Shown: in pieces, positions 12,271 through 22,627 of the stretch | How the letters are laid out: the number at the start of each line of letters is the position of its first letter | Position numbering within the stretch: position 1 is the first letter of the stretch | Source: Phyllostachys edulis | Taxonomy: Eukaryota > Streptophyta > Magnoliopsida > Poales > Poaceae | DNA: 64,000 bases | Assembly (NCBI GenBank): GCA_036346405.1 | Contig: CM070566.1 | Coordinates: 11,380,355-11,444,354 of the forward strand | Direction of reading: 5' to 3' | The notes under the pieces: generated by a model | What the model saw: the letters and a program-made list of their open reading frames with translations, nothing else | Database searches by the model: none | Told to the model about the DNA's origin: nothing | Program-made: the position numbers and the translations under genes

Positions 12271-13690
12271 AGTTTCTTCTCATGCTCTGCTACTGTGCAG
12301 AAAGAAGCAGAACCTCGCCGTCATCAGCCGCTTCCAAGGTCGTCACCGATCCTTCCGAGTTTTGCCGCTGAGCTTCGTCCTCATTGCCTCCGCGAGAATC
12401 CCCTTGACCCTTCCCCCTGCCTCTCGCTTGGCTGCCATCTCACTTCTCACTTGTGGTTGTGTGATAGAGATAGAGAGAGCAAAAGGAGGGAGAGCTAGAG
12501 AGAAAAGGACTGAGGACTTAGGCATGAGCTAGGCATTGGGTCGGGCCGTGCCAACATGGCCCGGGCCCACTGTGCTTCGGGCCACGTCGTGCCGTGCCGG
12601 TTCGGCCCGGTCATTCCGCCATGTCGTGCCGTGCCGGCCTACCTCGCCTCGGCCGAGCCTAAACACGACGCCCAAAGCCCGTCGTGCAGTGGTCGTCTTG
12701 CATCACCAAGCTCAGCCCTAAATAACTATAGACGGCGGAGGCGGAGGCGGCGATGGCGACGACGACCGCCATCTTTATTCCTCTCGTGCGGTCGTGCCCG
12801 CCTCATTAAAAACCTAGTTAAAATTGAATTAATTGCGTAAAAACATGGGCACGTAAATATTTCGGGGAAAAAGTGAAATTTTCTTGATATTTTACAGATA
12901 CAATGTTGCCGCCTCGTTAAAAACCTTACGCCCCAGAGTGGGGTTCCCCGAGTAAGGAAAAGAGTACAGTAACAACATGTGTACATACTAAGTACTCATC
13001 AATGTCGAGATCGTTCATGCGTTCGAGATCAGCGTACGTCTGCACGATCTCAAGATCCTCCAGTTGATGCTGTTGCCGCTCTTTAGCCAATTCCTAGTCC
13101 TTGGTGCATGTGATTGCCTCCACCATCCTAGGCGTGGGGGTGATCTTCTTTCTTCAATTATTCTTCCTACCTTCAATTATCCATCCTTGAGCTTGTGTAA
13201 CATCCGAAGCTAGAATGACATTGATGTTCTTCACATTGCTTTTCTTTTTTTTGCTCAATAATCTTGCATTGAACCGAACATAGACTAGATTATTGAGACT
13301 AGACTGTTCAAATGCTTGGTAAATGGGCTTGAAAAGCTCAGCCAGTAAATGGGCCCGAGCTCGCTCTTGACCGTTTCAAATTTTTTTTCAAAAAAACGTA
13401 TTATTTTTATTGTTTTTTGATAAATAGTAATATTTAATTCATTTTAAGAATAAAAAGGGTTTTTATAATTTTTATTCATTTTGTCTGACCTCACGGGCTT
13501 TTGGGTGGGCCATCGGTAAAAAATGGAGTCCAGGCCCTACCTGACCGGGCCTGCCACCCATGAACACCTCTAATTGAGACGTTTCACATCTAACTGTTTC
13601 TTCTCTTTGAATGTATCTACAAATTGCAAAGTGGAGTGTAGTGGTTACATAGTTGACATATTGAGAATAAGATAGTTTATACTTTATAGT
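12271..13690. other. Repeat-derived intergenic sequence with GGCC-rich patches
   Basis: It holds a GGCC/CCGTGCC-rich stretch (12540-12670) resembling one at 15170-15360. A shared flank (agcaaaag...gactgagga) appears at 12477-12515 and 15402-15425, so two copies of one element family are likely. Near 13500-13575 a gggcctgccacccatgaacacctct motif resembles a TE terminus. I see no host gene. Confidence 0.4.
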
Positions 13691-14260
13691 TAAGAGTTGA
13701 GACTTACCATATCAAAAGTACTCCAATTTCTTTCACATCCGGATGAACTTAAGGTCAAGGAGATGATTTTTATGTCCATTCTTTGCAAAGTAGGAACTTG
13801 ATATCCAAAAGTAGACCACCATGTTGCTAGCCATTAGGAAAAGTAGAAGAAAATTAGTACAAGACAAATGGTTAAATAAGCATGCATCGAGTTGAAATCA
13901 TGATTGTGAGCACAAGTTTATCGAGATTAAAATTGATTTTTTGATATCCAAGTTTAGCGGTAGGTTTCAAAAACCCTTCTTGATCTTTAAACTTGTGCCA
14001 CCCTCATTAAGCACTTGAGCTTGTATTTCATCATGATCATGATAAAATATTTCAACACATCATGATCATGATAAAATGTTTCAACACATTCAAATAATGC
14101 ATCCATGATATTTGTATCTTGCAAGATGGTTTTATCGTTGTAACTATAATGTGGATTCAGAAGGTACGCTGTCAAGTGCAATGAAGAATCAAGCCTCCTT
14201 GCCATCTTTACATCAATTGTATCCATAATCAATTTGTATTTGTTATCCAAATTATTTGTC
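13690..14260 (-). pseudogene. hAT transposase remnant, C-terminal region
   Basis: On the minus strand, 13987-14250 reads MDTIDVKMARRLDSSLHLTA and then AYLLNPHYSY, typical of the domain preceding the hAT dimerisation region. Further along the strand, ~13705-13825 reads WWSTFGYQVPTLQRMDIKI and SSSGCERNWSTFDM, the hAT C-terminal dimerisation motif, followed by a donor-like GTAAGT. A short internal duplication (catcatgatcatgataaaat, 14029-14080) disrupts the first part. The two pieces are separated by unrelated or intronic sequence. It is non-functional. Confidence 0.8.
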
Positions 14261-15437
14261 TCATTTACGGGATTTTATTGGTGATCAATTTCGTTATATA
14301 TTTTCTGATTAATTTTGCGCATTTTTCCATTTTTATTTTCTACCGGTCAGAATATTGTTATTCATCTGTACGGGGATTAAAAATCCATTTTTCTGGCGAT
14401 TTGTATGATATTCACGGGTTTGCTACGTACGCGTTCTCTCTTTTTATTGATAATTTTTATTATCGGTCTGGTCTATGACTATTTATCCGTACGCGACTTA
14501 CTTAAATTTGTTGGTCTACTAATTATATGTTGTTGACACGAAATATTCCCGGTGTTCATTTTTACGGCTACACCTACTACCACTAATATTTACTAAAAGT
14601 TATCTAATTTTCTAATTTTTCTATACCTAATTTCCTAATTTCTCCCACCCAACCTTTTCCTTAATAATTTTCTCACCTAATAACTCTCTCACCTACCTAT
14701 CCAATCCTAGCCGAGAAGCTCCTGGCCGCTCATCTCCTCTCCACCTTTTTCTTTATTCCTCTCTCTCTCTCTCTCTCATTTCTTCATTCGGCCAAAGCCT
14801 TGCTCCCACATCCGGCTTCCTCTTCTTCCTCAATGCTTTGCTCTCTCTCTCCATTCCTTATCTTCCAATCCTCAAGTCCAGTGCTCGGTTGAAGTCCTCT
14901 GACCTCTGGCCGGCCCACCACCAAGCCATCGCCACTGCCACGTCGCTGCGCCCTCCTCTGCTCGGCTTGGTGGCGCCTGGCTCCCAGCCTCCCTACTCCC
15001 TACCAAGATCCCCATGGCGCCACCAGCCCTCTTGCTTTCACCCGGCCGCCTCCCGCTGCAAGGCGTCTGGCTCCCCATGGAAAGGCGAGGCGGCGAGACA
15101 GAGGTGGCGAGCCCGAGGCCATGAGGCGAGAGCCGGCGAGCCAAGGCGGCCGCAGGAGGCGAGGAGGGAGGTGTGTCGGCCGTGCCCGCCGTGCCGTGCC
15201 GGCCCGAGCACGACACGGTTTGCAAGCCGTGTCGTGCCACCCAACGGGGCGGCTTTCTAGGCCCAGCCCGGCCCGCCACGTGCTGGGCCATGCTTGGGCC
15301 GTGTTGGGCCGACCGGGCCTCGGACTGGCCCGGAAAAGCATGGGCCGACTCCCAACTCTAGCCGCATGAGGAACGGAGTGGCTATGTGGGAGAGAGAGAG
15401 AGAGCAAAAGTGACTGAGGACTCAGGCTTGGGAAAAA
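14261..15437. other. Repeat-rich intergenic, no gene recognised
   Basis: AT-rich sequence up to ~14650, then CT-rich (tandem CT at 14760-14777), then GC-rich to ~15360. It includes the second GGCC-rich patch related to 12540-12670. Several open frames on both strands (e.g. 14838-15260 plus, 15000-15500 minus) are Pro/Arg/Ser-rich without a domain and are best explained by composition. Confidence 0.4.
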
Positions 15438-15439
15438 TT

Positions 15440-15565
15440 GAGTGATTGCAAACGTTTGGTTTGGAGAGTGGAGAGATAAGAGAGGAATGAGTGGTTGCAA
15501 ACGGTTGGTCTAAAGAGTGGAGAGAGAAGAGAGGAATGAGTGGTTGCGTTTGTTCTGGAGAGTGC
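15440..15565. repeat. 49-bp tandem repeat, ~2.5 copies
   Basis: Units starting gagtgattgcaaacg (15440), gagtggttgcaaacg (15489) and gagtggttgcgtttg (15538) are spaced exactly 49 bases, each followed by agagtggagaga-type sequence. Confidence 0.85.
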
Positions 15566-16739
15566 CGTCCGATTTTTTGTCTATAATCGGACGTGAAAAA
15601 GAGTATTCGCCAAGAAAGGAAGTGTTTCCTATGCGGGTTCTTGGCGCACAAAAAGAAGATATCTACCATTCCTTCAAAAAGAATGAGCTCTTTGATCTGA
15701 ATTTTGGACCAAAGGAAAAATAGGTGCACAGTCGAAACGTTAGGATCAGATGTATGACAGTAAGGATTACCGTTAAAAAAACCGTAAAGAAAAAAACCAT
15801 CAAACGCATGAACCTATACTCTGCAACCATTCAAAATAGATTTTTTTTAGAGGTCAAAATTGAGAATTTTAATATAATATAACACACGAACAATAACATC
15901 AAGGCCCATGGTCCATAAACCCCACCAAAAGTTTATCTCTTTCATCTCAATTTAACATTTTCCGGAACACGGCTAGACCAAGGCAGATCAAGAGTGCAGC
16001 TTCAACCGATCCCCGACATCTTTTAGGCCAATGTTGGGTGTTTCAGCTATCTCACCTGGAAAGTGAGGAAAGAAAATGGCCTCGATTGCGGATAAAGCTC
16101 TTCATGTTTAATAAGTTTCTCTTGGGCTATGCATTTTACCAACAGACTAGACGTGAACTCATAGGGGCAAAATCCGGGCGGATAGTTCCCGCTTGATCTG
16201 GAGCCGAATTCGAGAAGATATTTTACTATCTGGTCAAATCAAGGGGTCAGATTTGGAGCGACAACTATCTGCCGGATTCGGATTTTTCCCGTATTACGTT
16301 GGATAGTTTCCCGTATTATATGAAGAAGAAAATTTCCAAAAAAAAGATTTTTGGGCTTTGAAAATAGCAAAAGGCACTAAAAATTATTTAAAAAAATTCA
16401 CAGAGGTATTTTAGAATATTTAGAACCCAAATAAAATATTTTTATACTTTAAAAAGGTTTTATTAATTCTGTAAGAATGCTTTTAGTCTCGGGGAAATAA
16501 GAAAAAGCTTTTATAAATTTAGGAAATTTTAGGAGATGGCTCAAAAATTCAATGATGGATAAAAGTAATTTTTTTAAGCTGAATTTTGAAAATTGAGGGT
16601 GTTAGACCTTATGTTGATGTGATCGTGTCAAATTTATGTATGAACTTATGTTCACATAATATATCATTATGTCGATATGATTGTGTATGCGCGTGAGACT
16701 TATATATGTACTCGTGTTGAAAAGTTATATGCACCAAAA
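15566..16739. other. Intergenic, decayed element sequence
   Basis: No gene. 16340-16610 has the A/T-tract texture of gypsy LTRs (aggttttattaattctg, ggggaaataagaaaaag), but no termini or primer-binding site are visible. Confidence 0.35.
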
Positions 16740-16890
16740 ACCATTTGTGATACATAGAATATCACAGATGGTTCTATCTACAAACTGCATGTGATTGGAG
16801 ACACATCACAGATGGTTTGTAAATAAAACCGTCGGTGATACTAGACCTTCACAGATGGTTTCAACAAAAAACCGTCTGTGATAATTCTTT
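16740..16890. repeat. CACTA-type subterminal repeats
   Basis: Five to six copies, in alternating orientation, of a short motif near atcacagatggtt / aaccgtctgtgat, spaced 20-40 bases. Clustered copies of such motifs next to an element end are characteristic of grass CACTA (En/Spm) transposons. The CACTA terminal trinucleotides themselves were not located. The adjacent minus-strand gene fragment supports the assignment. Confidence 0.7.
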
Positions 16891-17109
16891 ATACCTAACT
16901 AATTTTTTTTTATTTTTGGCTAGCCTCAGGAATTGCTAGCCATGCCCTCTGAAAACAAGCATGCAGAAAACAGATACATCACAGATGAATCAATTGTTGA
17001 CAACTCAAAGTGATCATTTACAACTCAAAACCAATTACAAAAGAATGTGTTCAAGTATTGTCGCTATAGTTACAATTGGATTACAACTACTCAAAGTGAA
17101 TTACAATTG

Positions 17110-18010
17110 AATCAATTATTTGAAGGTGGTTCAGAGGTGTCGCTCTCCGTTGGCGTTAATGATCTCAGTCTTGATGAAGGCGCAGAGCTTCCCTCGAACG
17201 TCCGAGATCACTTTCACAACAAGTGCATCTAAATCTATGTTCAAGCCCTGTCAGTAGCAAGAGTAAAGTAGTAAGCATATATTTAAATTTATAATTAGGA
17301 AATAATTATTGCGAAATTGACAAACCTTGGGATCCTTCATCTTAGCACTCATGATTTGCTGCATATGATGGCAAATGTAGAATGCATATAGGTGATCTTG
17401 TTTTTGCTGGCGGAACTACAAAAATAGAATTACATATATAGGTATAGTCAGTTCGAGATGCATTATTACGAAGTATGATATAGGATTATTGTGTTGTAGT
17501 GTGTACCAAAAATCGCGTCATGTGTTGCAGTTTGACACTCGATCCCTTGTATGCCCCTCCATCGGCAACATAGGCGATGAACGACCTACATAATTCTAAA
17601 AAGTTATTCTCGACCATTTTAAACGAAGGTAGACTACAATAGAGTTATGTATGGAGAAAATGAGCATACCTATCAAGTATTCCTTTCACAAGGGTGAAGT
17701 CGTGGGTTTTGTTGAGAAGGGAATCAAGGTATATTACCTTGTTCCTCTTTGGTATAATGACTAAAAGGATCCAGTGGTACCTACTCATGTATGTCGCTAT
17801 AGCCATTAATCATAAGTTCCTGCTGCGTATAAAGTATAAATGAAATTTATATAGCAAGTAGTGAAGCACTTACTGCTGGTTGTAGGGCACCAGTATGTAG
17901 TTCTTATCGTTCTGAGCAAGTAATCCCGTCGTTATGTATTTCTCGACATAGGATGCGTTTTCGTTGTTGGTTTGCTCAGAGACCACGTGTGGGTCAAGGA
18001 AACCCACGGT
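17110..18010 (-). pseudogene. CACTA transposon gene with C48 (Ulp1-like) protease domain
   Basis: Minus-strand exon-like blocks separated by donor/acceptor-like sites read, in order: VGFLDPHVVSEQTNNENASY and NDKNYILVPYNQ (~18000-17877); MSRYHWILLVIIPKRNKVIY then LDSLLNKTHDF (~17790-17668); SFIAYVADGGAYKGSSVK (~17580-17525); QQKQDHLYAFYICHHMQQIM (~17415-17345); and NIDLDALVVKVISDVRGKL to a stop near 17132. The HW...YLDSL block matches the His/Asp part of C48 cysteine proteases carried by plant CACTA elements. The position where I expect the catalytic Cys-Gly reads Tyr-Ala (LYAFYICHH), so the protease may be dead. That last point rests on remembered relatives. Confidence 0.7.
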
Positions 18011-19430
18011 TCGAACCATTCCCGGACTTTTTTCATCATGTATCTATACATAAACAATGAGTTGTGATATTTATCGGTATTACGTGAATGTAGAACTTGA
18101 TTGTACACACTTACAATGTCCAGCATCGTAGAAGCGAGGCGTCGAGGGCATCGAGGTTGAATAGGTCGAATAAGTTGTTGAAGCCCTACAACGGCGGGCT
18201 GGCTCGTGGAAGAAATGCTCCTTCGTATCTCGACGGTGATTCCAATATCACACCCCTTCTCTTTGGTCTTCCGCATGTACCAGACATGCAAAGCCTGACA
18301 ACCTACTCTAGCGCGGGCTAATCTTGTGTTTGGGCCAACGGACTTCCAATGGAGTATTTCGAGGGCTTGGGAGGCGTCTTAATGTTCTTCGATTTCGATT
18401 TGGCCTTAATGACTAGCTCGCTACACGCCTTCTGTGAGACGACTCAGAACCGATCGACTTTCCTTTTCCTAAATACAGGGGATTGTATCATCTATGAAGA
18501 TTCGCCATATAGATCATTGTTTTCATCAGCCTACATGTGTGTAATGTACGGCAACTAATGAGAAAACAGATGATTAAAAGGTTAAACAAATACTGCAGAG
18601 CAAAGCAGAAAGGGTAAACTTTATCATAAAATATTTTGTGTCGTTCCATTAGTGTGAAGTTATGTTACAATTATCGTTAATCATAATTATGTATCGAAGG
18701 CCTCCATCAGATTCCATTGAGCTCAAAAGAGCTTAATCAATTTTTCAAACCATATTTAGGACTTGGAAAAACACTACATTTGTCTGTTTGTAAACCAAAC
18801 TAAGAATAGATAATTAGTCAGATTTATCACCTCTGACATAACCATCCATGATACAATATGTCATCAAGGAATTCAATAAAATAAGGAAGAAAACCTAACA
18901 AAATGATGATAGTGATATTCTTTAATAAAACATAAACATGGTCATTGATGTGTGCCGTAGATTTTAAATGTTAAAATTCTCCCCAAATGTGAAATATCTG
19001 TACTTTTGTAACATGGCGCAAGGAAGGAGAGGAGTGCTAGTTCATTTTAACTAACCTCTAATTACCTAAATAAATCATTACTAACCTAACTAAGAAGGCA
19101 ATCGCTAATCGAAATTTAACTAACTAATTATCAAACTAAATGAATTGTAATTAAGAAGGCGAGAAGCAGTGCTAGTCCACCGTAGCTACTTCTCTTATAC
19201 TCTGAAATTCGATGAATATGCTATAACCGACTAATCAACCTAGCGATTATAAATTATAGAAAGAAAGTTTTGGTTAAGTAATTATCTTAAGCACCAATCA
19301 TCCCATTAAATGAGTAATTACGTCAAGCACTAATCATCCCACTAAACTAAATGTACTTAACAATCTAATTGCCTAACTCTATCTACACGGTACTCATTAA
19401 TCGACTTACCTATGGGTCCTAGTGTAAGTT
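18011..19430. other. Probable CACTA interior and AT-rich intergenic
   Basis: 18011-18560 likely continues the CACTA gene (a minus frame at 17932-18291 is open) but I recognise no further domain. 18560-19430 is AT-rich with no gene and has imperfect repeats of the type taattac/aatcatcccatta. Confidence 0.35.
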
Positions 19431-20640
19431 GCTCATTTGCAATGCAAGTGTTGTCACGTAGCTACCTCTGGTGGACCCTCACTACCACAAGAGAAAGCAC
19501 AGAGGAAGGAACCAGAGCAAGGGACGAGAGGAAGTGCGAGGCGGCCCTGTAAGGGTCGACACCCCAAGAGGTCGACGATGGCGGTCGAGGACAGAAAAAT
19601 AGATTACCATGAGGGAGAGGAGGCGACATTGTGGCCTAGCCGGTGCTAGCCCAAGCCGGTGGCGGTCTTGAGGCGGTCCGACACGGGGAAGGAGGAGGGT
19701 GGTGCCGTTGGAGGGGAGAGGGGGACAATATGGGAAGAATACACATGAGGAAGATGCAAGGAGCTCACTGGTGCACTTACTAGCGACGGGAGTGACCAAC
19801 AGAGGTCGGTGGTGACAGGAGCCATGAGCCTCCCATCCGGTGAGACACGTTCTAATTCCTTGTTTGGGGACCATCCTCATGCCTTCCTCTCTCAAGCCTA
19901 GGGAAATCGGGCTGGGCATGAGAGAGAAGGCATGAGGATGGCCCCAAACAAGGAATTAGAATGTGTCTCACCAGATGGGCGACGCCCAGCGGCGGGGTTT
20001 TGCCGATTTAGGGAAGATGATGGCGTGGGATCTTGATGGCGGAAAACCCAAATCTATTAGGGGAATGCTCGTGATGTTGTGGAATAGGACGTGACACTAA
20101 GAAATTGAAGGAACTCATTGTTTTGACGGAATCAGTGAGATGAGGGGGGAGCCGGTGTCTCATGCACGGCCGAAAGAGAGGAGAGGGGTGATGCGGAGTT
20201 GGGCGGTGAGGACGACGAGTCTAAAGGGGAGGAGACGGTGGCGACGCAAGCGAAGGGCAAGAGGGGGGAGGAACACAGCCATTGGTGGGGGCGACGCAGA
20301 CGAAGGGGGGGATAGCCAGTGTGGAAGACGGGGAAGAGGGAGCAGTGGGTGTGGCGGCAGCAATGGCGGGGGAGGAGGTAGGGAGGAAGCGAGCGTGGGG
20401 GCGACGCTACCGAGGGCGGGGACGCTGAGGTGATGTGTTAGGAGGAACCTTCACGCGAGCAGCAGCGTAGGGCAAAAAACTGAGAAGGCCGAACGGGCGC
20501 CGCTAGTGGAGCAAAACCGCGGGACAACCGTTGACGTGCTATTGGGAGAAAATGCCTGGGAAACACAGGGAGAGCACCGATTCTAGACGCAATAAGGAGC
20601 TGGATATATAATCACTGCATTTCCTTTGTATTCCCTGTGA
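19431..20640. other. GC-rich repeat-derived region
   Basis: A G-rich plus strand opens several frames (minus 19482-19919; plus 20140-20433) with low-complexity Arg/Gly or Pro/Leu composition and no domain. It contains the long inverted repeat 19832-19979. It may be TE-derived or a decayed leader. Confidence 0.35.
19832..19979. repeat. Long inverted repeat, ~61-63-bp arms
   Basis: Arms 19832-19894 and 19919-19979 (cccatccggtgagacacg... / ...gtgtctcaccagatggg) are near-perfect inverse complements with a 24-base loop (19895-19918). A transcript from either strand would form a long, almost fully paired hairpin. Confidence 0.9.
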
Positions 20641-20876
20641 CCCATCCAAACGCTCCTTTCTATAATTTTCCAATCTTTTCCATTTCTCTGTTTTATACAT
20701 GTAATCCTCTTCTATTCATGTGTTTTTTTTCCTGTTTCTGCACTTTTCCATTCCTGTGTTCCAAATATGCTCTATACGTTGTGACAGCGTGTCCGTGTTT
20801 AATTCCTCGTGCGTGTCAGCAAATTGTACTCCACTATTTACGTTGCTTTCGCGCGCGCGTGTCGGACGTCGCACGG

Positions 20877-21100
20877 TCACCGGAACGTCAGCATCACCAG
20901 GAAACCCACGAACGCGGCCGCCCCGACGCCGGAGCAGCAGAGGTCAACGATGCCTTCCCGCCTCGCCTTGCACTTCTTCCTCGCCCTCTTCCCCTTCACG
21001 AACTCCTCGTAACGCCGCCTGGCCGCCTCCTCCGCGCCTCGGCCCTGCCTCGAGCCAACCATGGCCGCGGTCACCGCGGCCAGCCCGTCCCGGCCGCTCA
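20877..21100 (-). pseudogene. Out-of-frame C-terminal tail of the F-box gene
   Basis: Directly after the TGA that ends the F-box frame, a second minus frame continues with VSGRDGLAAVTAAM, a basic stretch (RRRYEEFVKGKRARKK), a hydrophobic segment (LCCSGVGAAAFVGFLVMLTF) and a stop. In related plant F-box proteins such a basic-plus-transmembrane tail is, as I recall, part of the same protein. A one-base-scale indel near 21100-21115 would join the two. It is either a genuine truncation or consensus error in a GGC-rich run. Confidence 0.7.
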
Positions 21101-21841
21101 CGCCGCCTCCTCGCCGTCCTGCACACACAGGCTGACCTCCCGGACATGCCCGTACCGATCGTCGCACGTGACGGCCGCGTCCAGGGCGACGTCACCGAGC
21201 ACCACGGTGAACCGCGTCACGGTCTCCCCGGTGGGCCACTTCCGGTCCACGGACACCGGGCGCCGGCTCGAGACGTTCACGGCCCGGCCGGTTGCAGGGT
21301 CGATCAGTATCCAGCTTAGCGTCAGCTCGGTCAGCGTGATCGCCGAAGCCGCAGAGAAGCCCTCTTGAACGAGCGCGTCGACGCGGAACGGCGACCCCAG
21401 GAACCACGCCGACGAGGTGTCCGTCTCGACGACGCGCGACATGATGCAGACGCCCTTGTGGTGCAGGTCAACGGCCGAGACGAGCCTGGTGGGGATTGAG
21501 CCCGGGACAGGGACGGGCGTTGCCGGCGACGCGGCCGGGAACGGGAAGGCGTCGGCGAAGAGCGCCCGGAAGCCGGCGCCGCAGCAAGGGATGCCGGCGA
21601 CGGACGGCCACATGGCGAGGCAGAGGGCGCGCCATGTGTCCGGGTCGGTGGCGAGCTCGTGGAAGCTGGAGCACGCGCACCCGAGCGCGGCCAGCGACGC
21701 GCCGTCGAGCTGGAGGAGCACGAGGGCGAGCACGTCCGTGGGGAGGTCCTCGAGGACCGTCGCGATGCCGCCGTCCCCGCCGAACGCCGGAGAACGGTCA
21801 TCCGTCACTCCCTCAAGACTCGTGCTGCTTGCCATGACCAC
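21098..21841 (-). CDS. F-box protein (At2g27310-like)
   Basis: 247 residues, apparently single exon. Residues ~31-70 form an F-box (LEDLPTDVLALVLLQLDGAS, then ALGCACSSFHEL and WRALCLAMWPSV), the module that binds SKP1 in SCF ubiquitin ligases. The rest (LVSAVDLHHKGVCIMSRVVE, TELTLSWILIDPATGRAVN) resembles a plant family of F-box proteins of unknown substrate. The first ATG is used; an alternative lies two codons downstream. A TATA-like tatataaa (minus strand, 21925-21932) lies ~90 bases upstream. The frame ends early compared with relatives: the membrane-anchor-like tail is in another frame just downstream. Confidence 0.8.
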   Translation of the reverse strand: MVMASSTSLEGVTDDRSPAFGGDGGIATVLEDLPTDVLALVLLQLDGASLAALGCACSSFHELATDPDTWRALCLAMWPSVAGIPCCGAGFRALFADAFPFPAASPATPVPVPGSIPTRLVSAVDLHHKGVCIMSRVVETDTSSAWFLGSPFRVDALVQEGFSAASAITLTELTLSWILIDPATGRAVNVSSRRPVSVDRKWPTGETVTRFTVVLGDVALDAAVTCDDRYGHVREVSLCVQDGEEAA

Positions 21842-22233
21842 AGGATCGCAGAGCTTGGTATATGTAACAGTGGTGCACCTTTTTTGTGCGCGTGTGTGTG
21901 TGTGTGTTGCGACTTGTGAATTCGTTTATATATAGTTAGGAGGGTGAGTGATCACAGTATGAAAGTGAGATGTTCCTTCTGATGCTCAACTTGGGGGTTG
22001 AACTCTGAACGTGTTTGCGTTGCTGAAACGCAAAGTTGCGGGGAAAAAAAATATGCGATGATGTTTCTAAGTTCTTCCTTGAATGCGTTCAGTTATCGGA
22101 CACTGACAGATGGGCCGTGTCGTGTTAACTCCTTTGACTGACGTGTCAGCAAAGGGGATATTTATTTCGATGATGTGGGATGGGGTGGACACGTACATCT
22201 CCTTAGGGAATAAAAAAAGATAGTAGTAAACTA
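21842..22233. promoter_or_regulatory. F-box gene upstream region
   Basis: Contains the probable TATA box (21925-21932, minus) and a GT microsatellite (~21889-21908) that would lie in the 5' UTR. No other gene. Confidence 0.5.
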
Positions 22234-22477
22234 TCCCACCGGTTAAACAAAAATCGTTTTGGAATTCATCAGTCAAACGTTGGCTACCAATATATTTTTA
22301 AATATTTAGATTAGATATATAGAAATCATATGTGTAGATTCGTCTCGAAAAATAATTTTATAATATTATAATTTTATTGAGTTTTACAAATATATTACAA
22401 TAGTCATTAGTGATCAAAATTGTATTTTAAGGACCGTGTCGATGTCCAAAACGACTTATTTTTGTGAACCGGTGGAG
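22234..22477. mobile_element. Stowaway-like MITE
   Basis: The left arm tcccaccggttaaacaaaaatcg pairs with the right arm cgacttatttttgtgaaccggtggag. TA dinucleotides flank both ends (22232-22233 and 22478-22479). The interior is AT-rich and non-coding. Confidence 0.75.
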
Positions 22478-22627
22478 TATTAACTGTAAACATGGCGGCT
22501 TGGGTGTTGCTTCCGTAGAAGTTGTCATCACGCATGTAGCTGACAACGTATTAACGGCACGGATTGATCGTAAGGTTAGTCCAGGAGGGCCCCATTCTAT
22601 TGATGGCTTTGGAAACACCGGTCTTGG

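Noticed and set aside
14838..15500. Overlapping plus and minus open frames of 140-166 codons
   Set aside because: Pro/Arg/Ser-rich translations from GGCC-rich repeat sequence shared with 12540-12670; no coding evidence.
19479..19495. cactaccacaagag as a CACTA terminal repeat
   Set aside because: No matching inverted end or 3-bp target duplication found, and the CACTA gene fragment lies 1.5 kb away without connecting subterminal repeats.
21417..21935. Plus-strand 172-codon frame opposite the F-box gene
   Set aside because: It is the antisense shadow of the high-GC F-box coding sequence.
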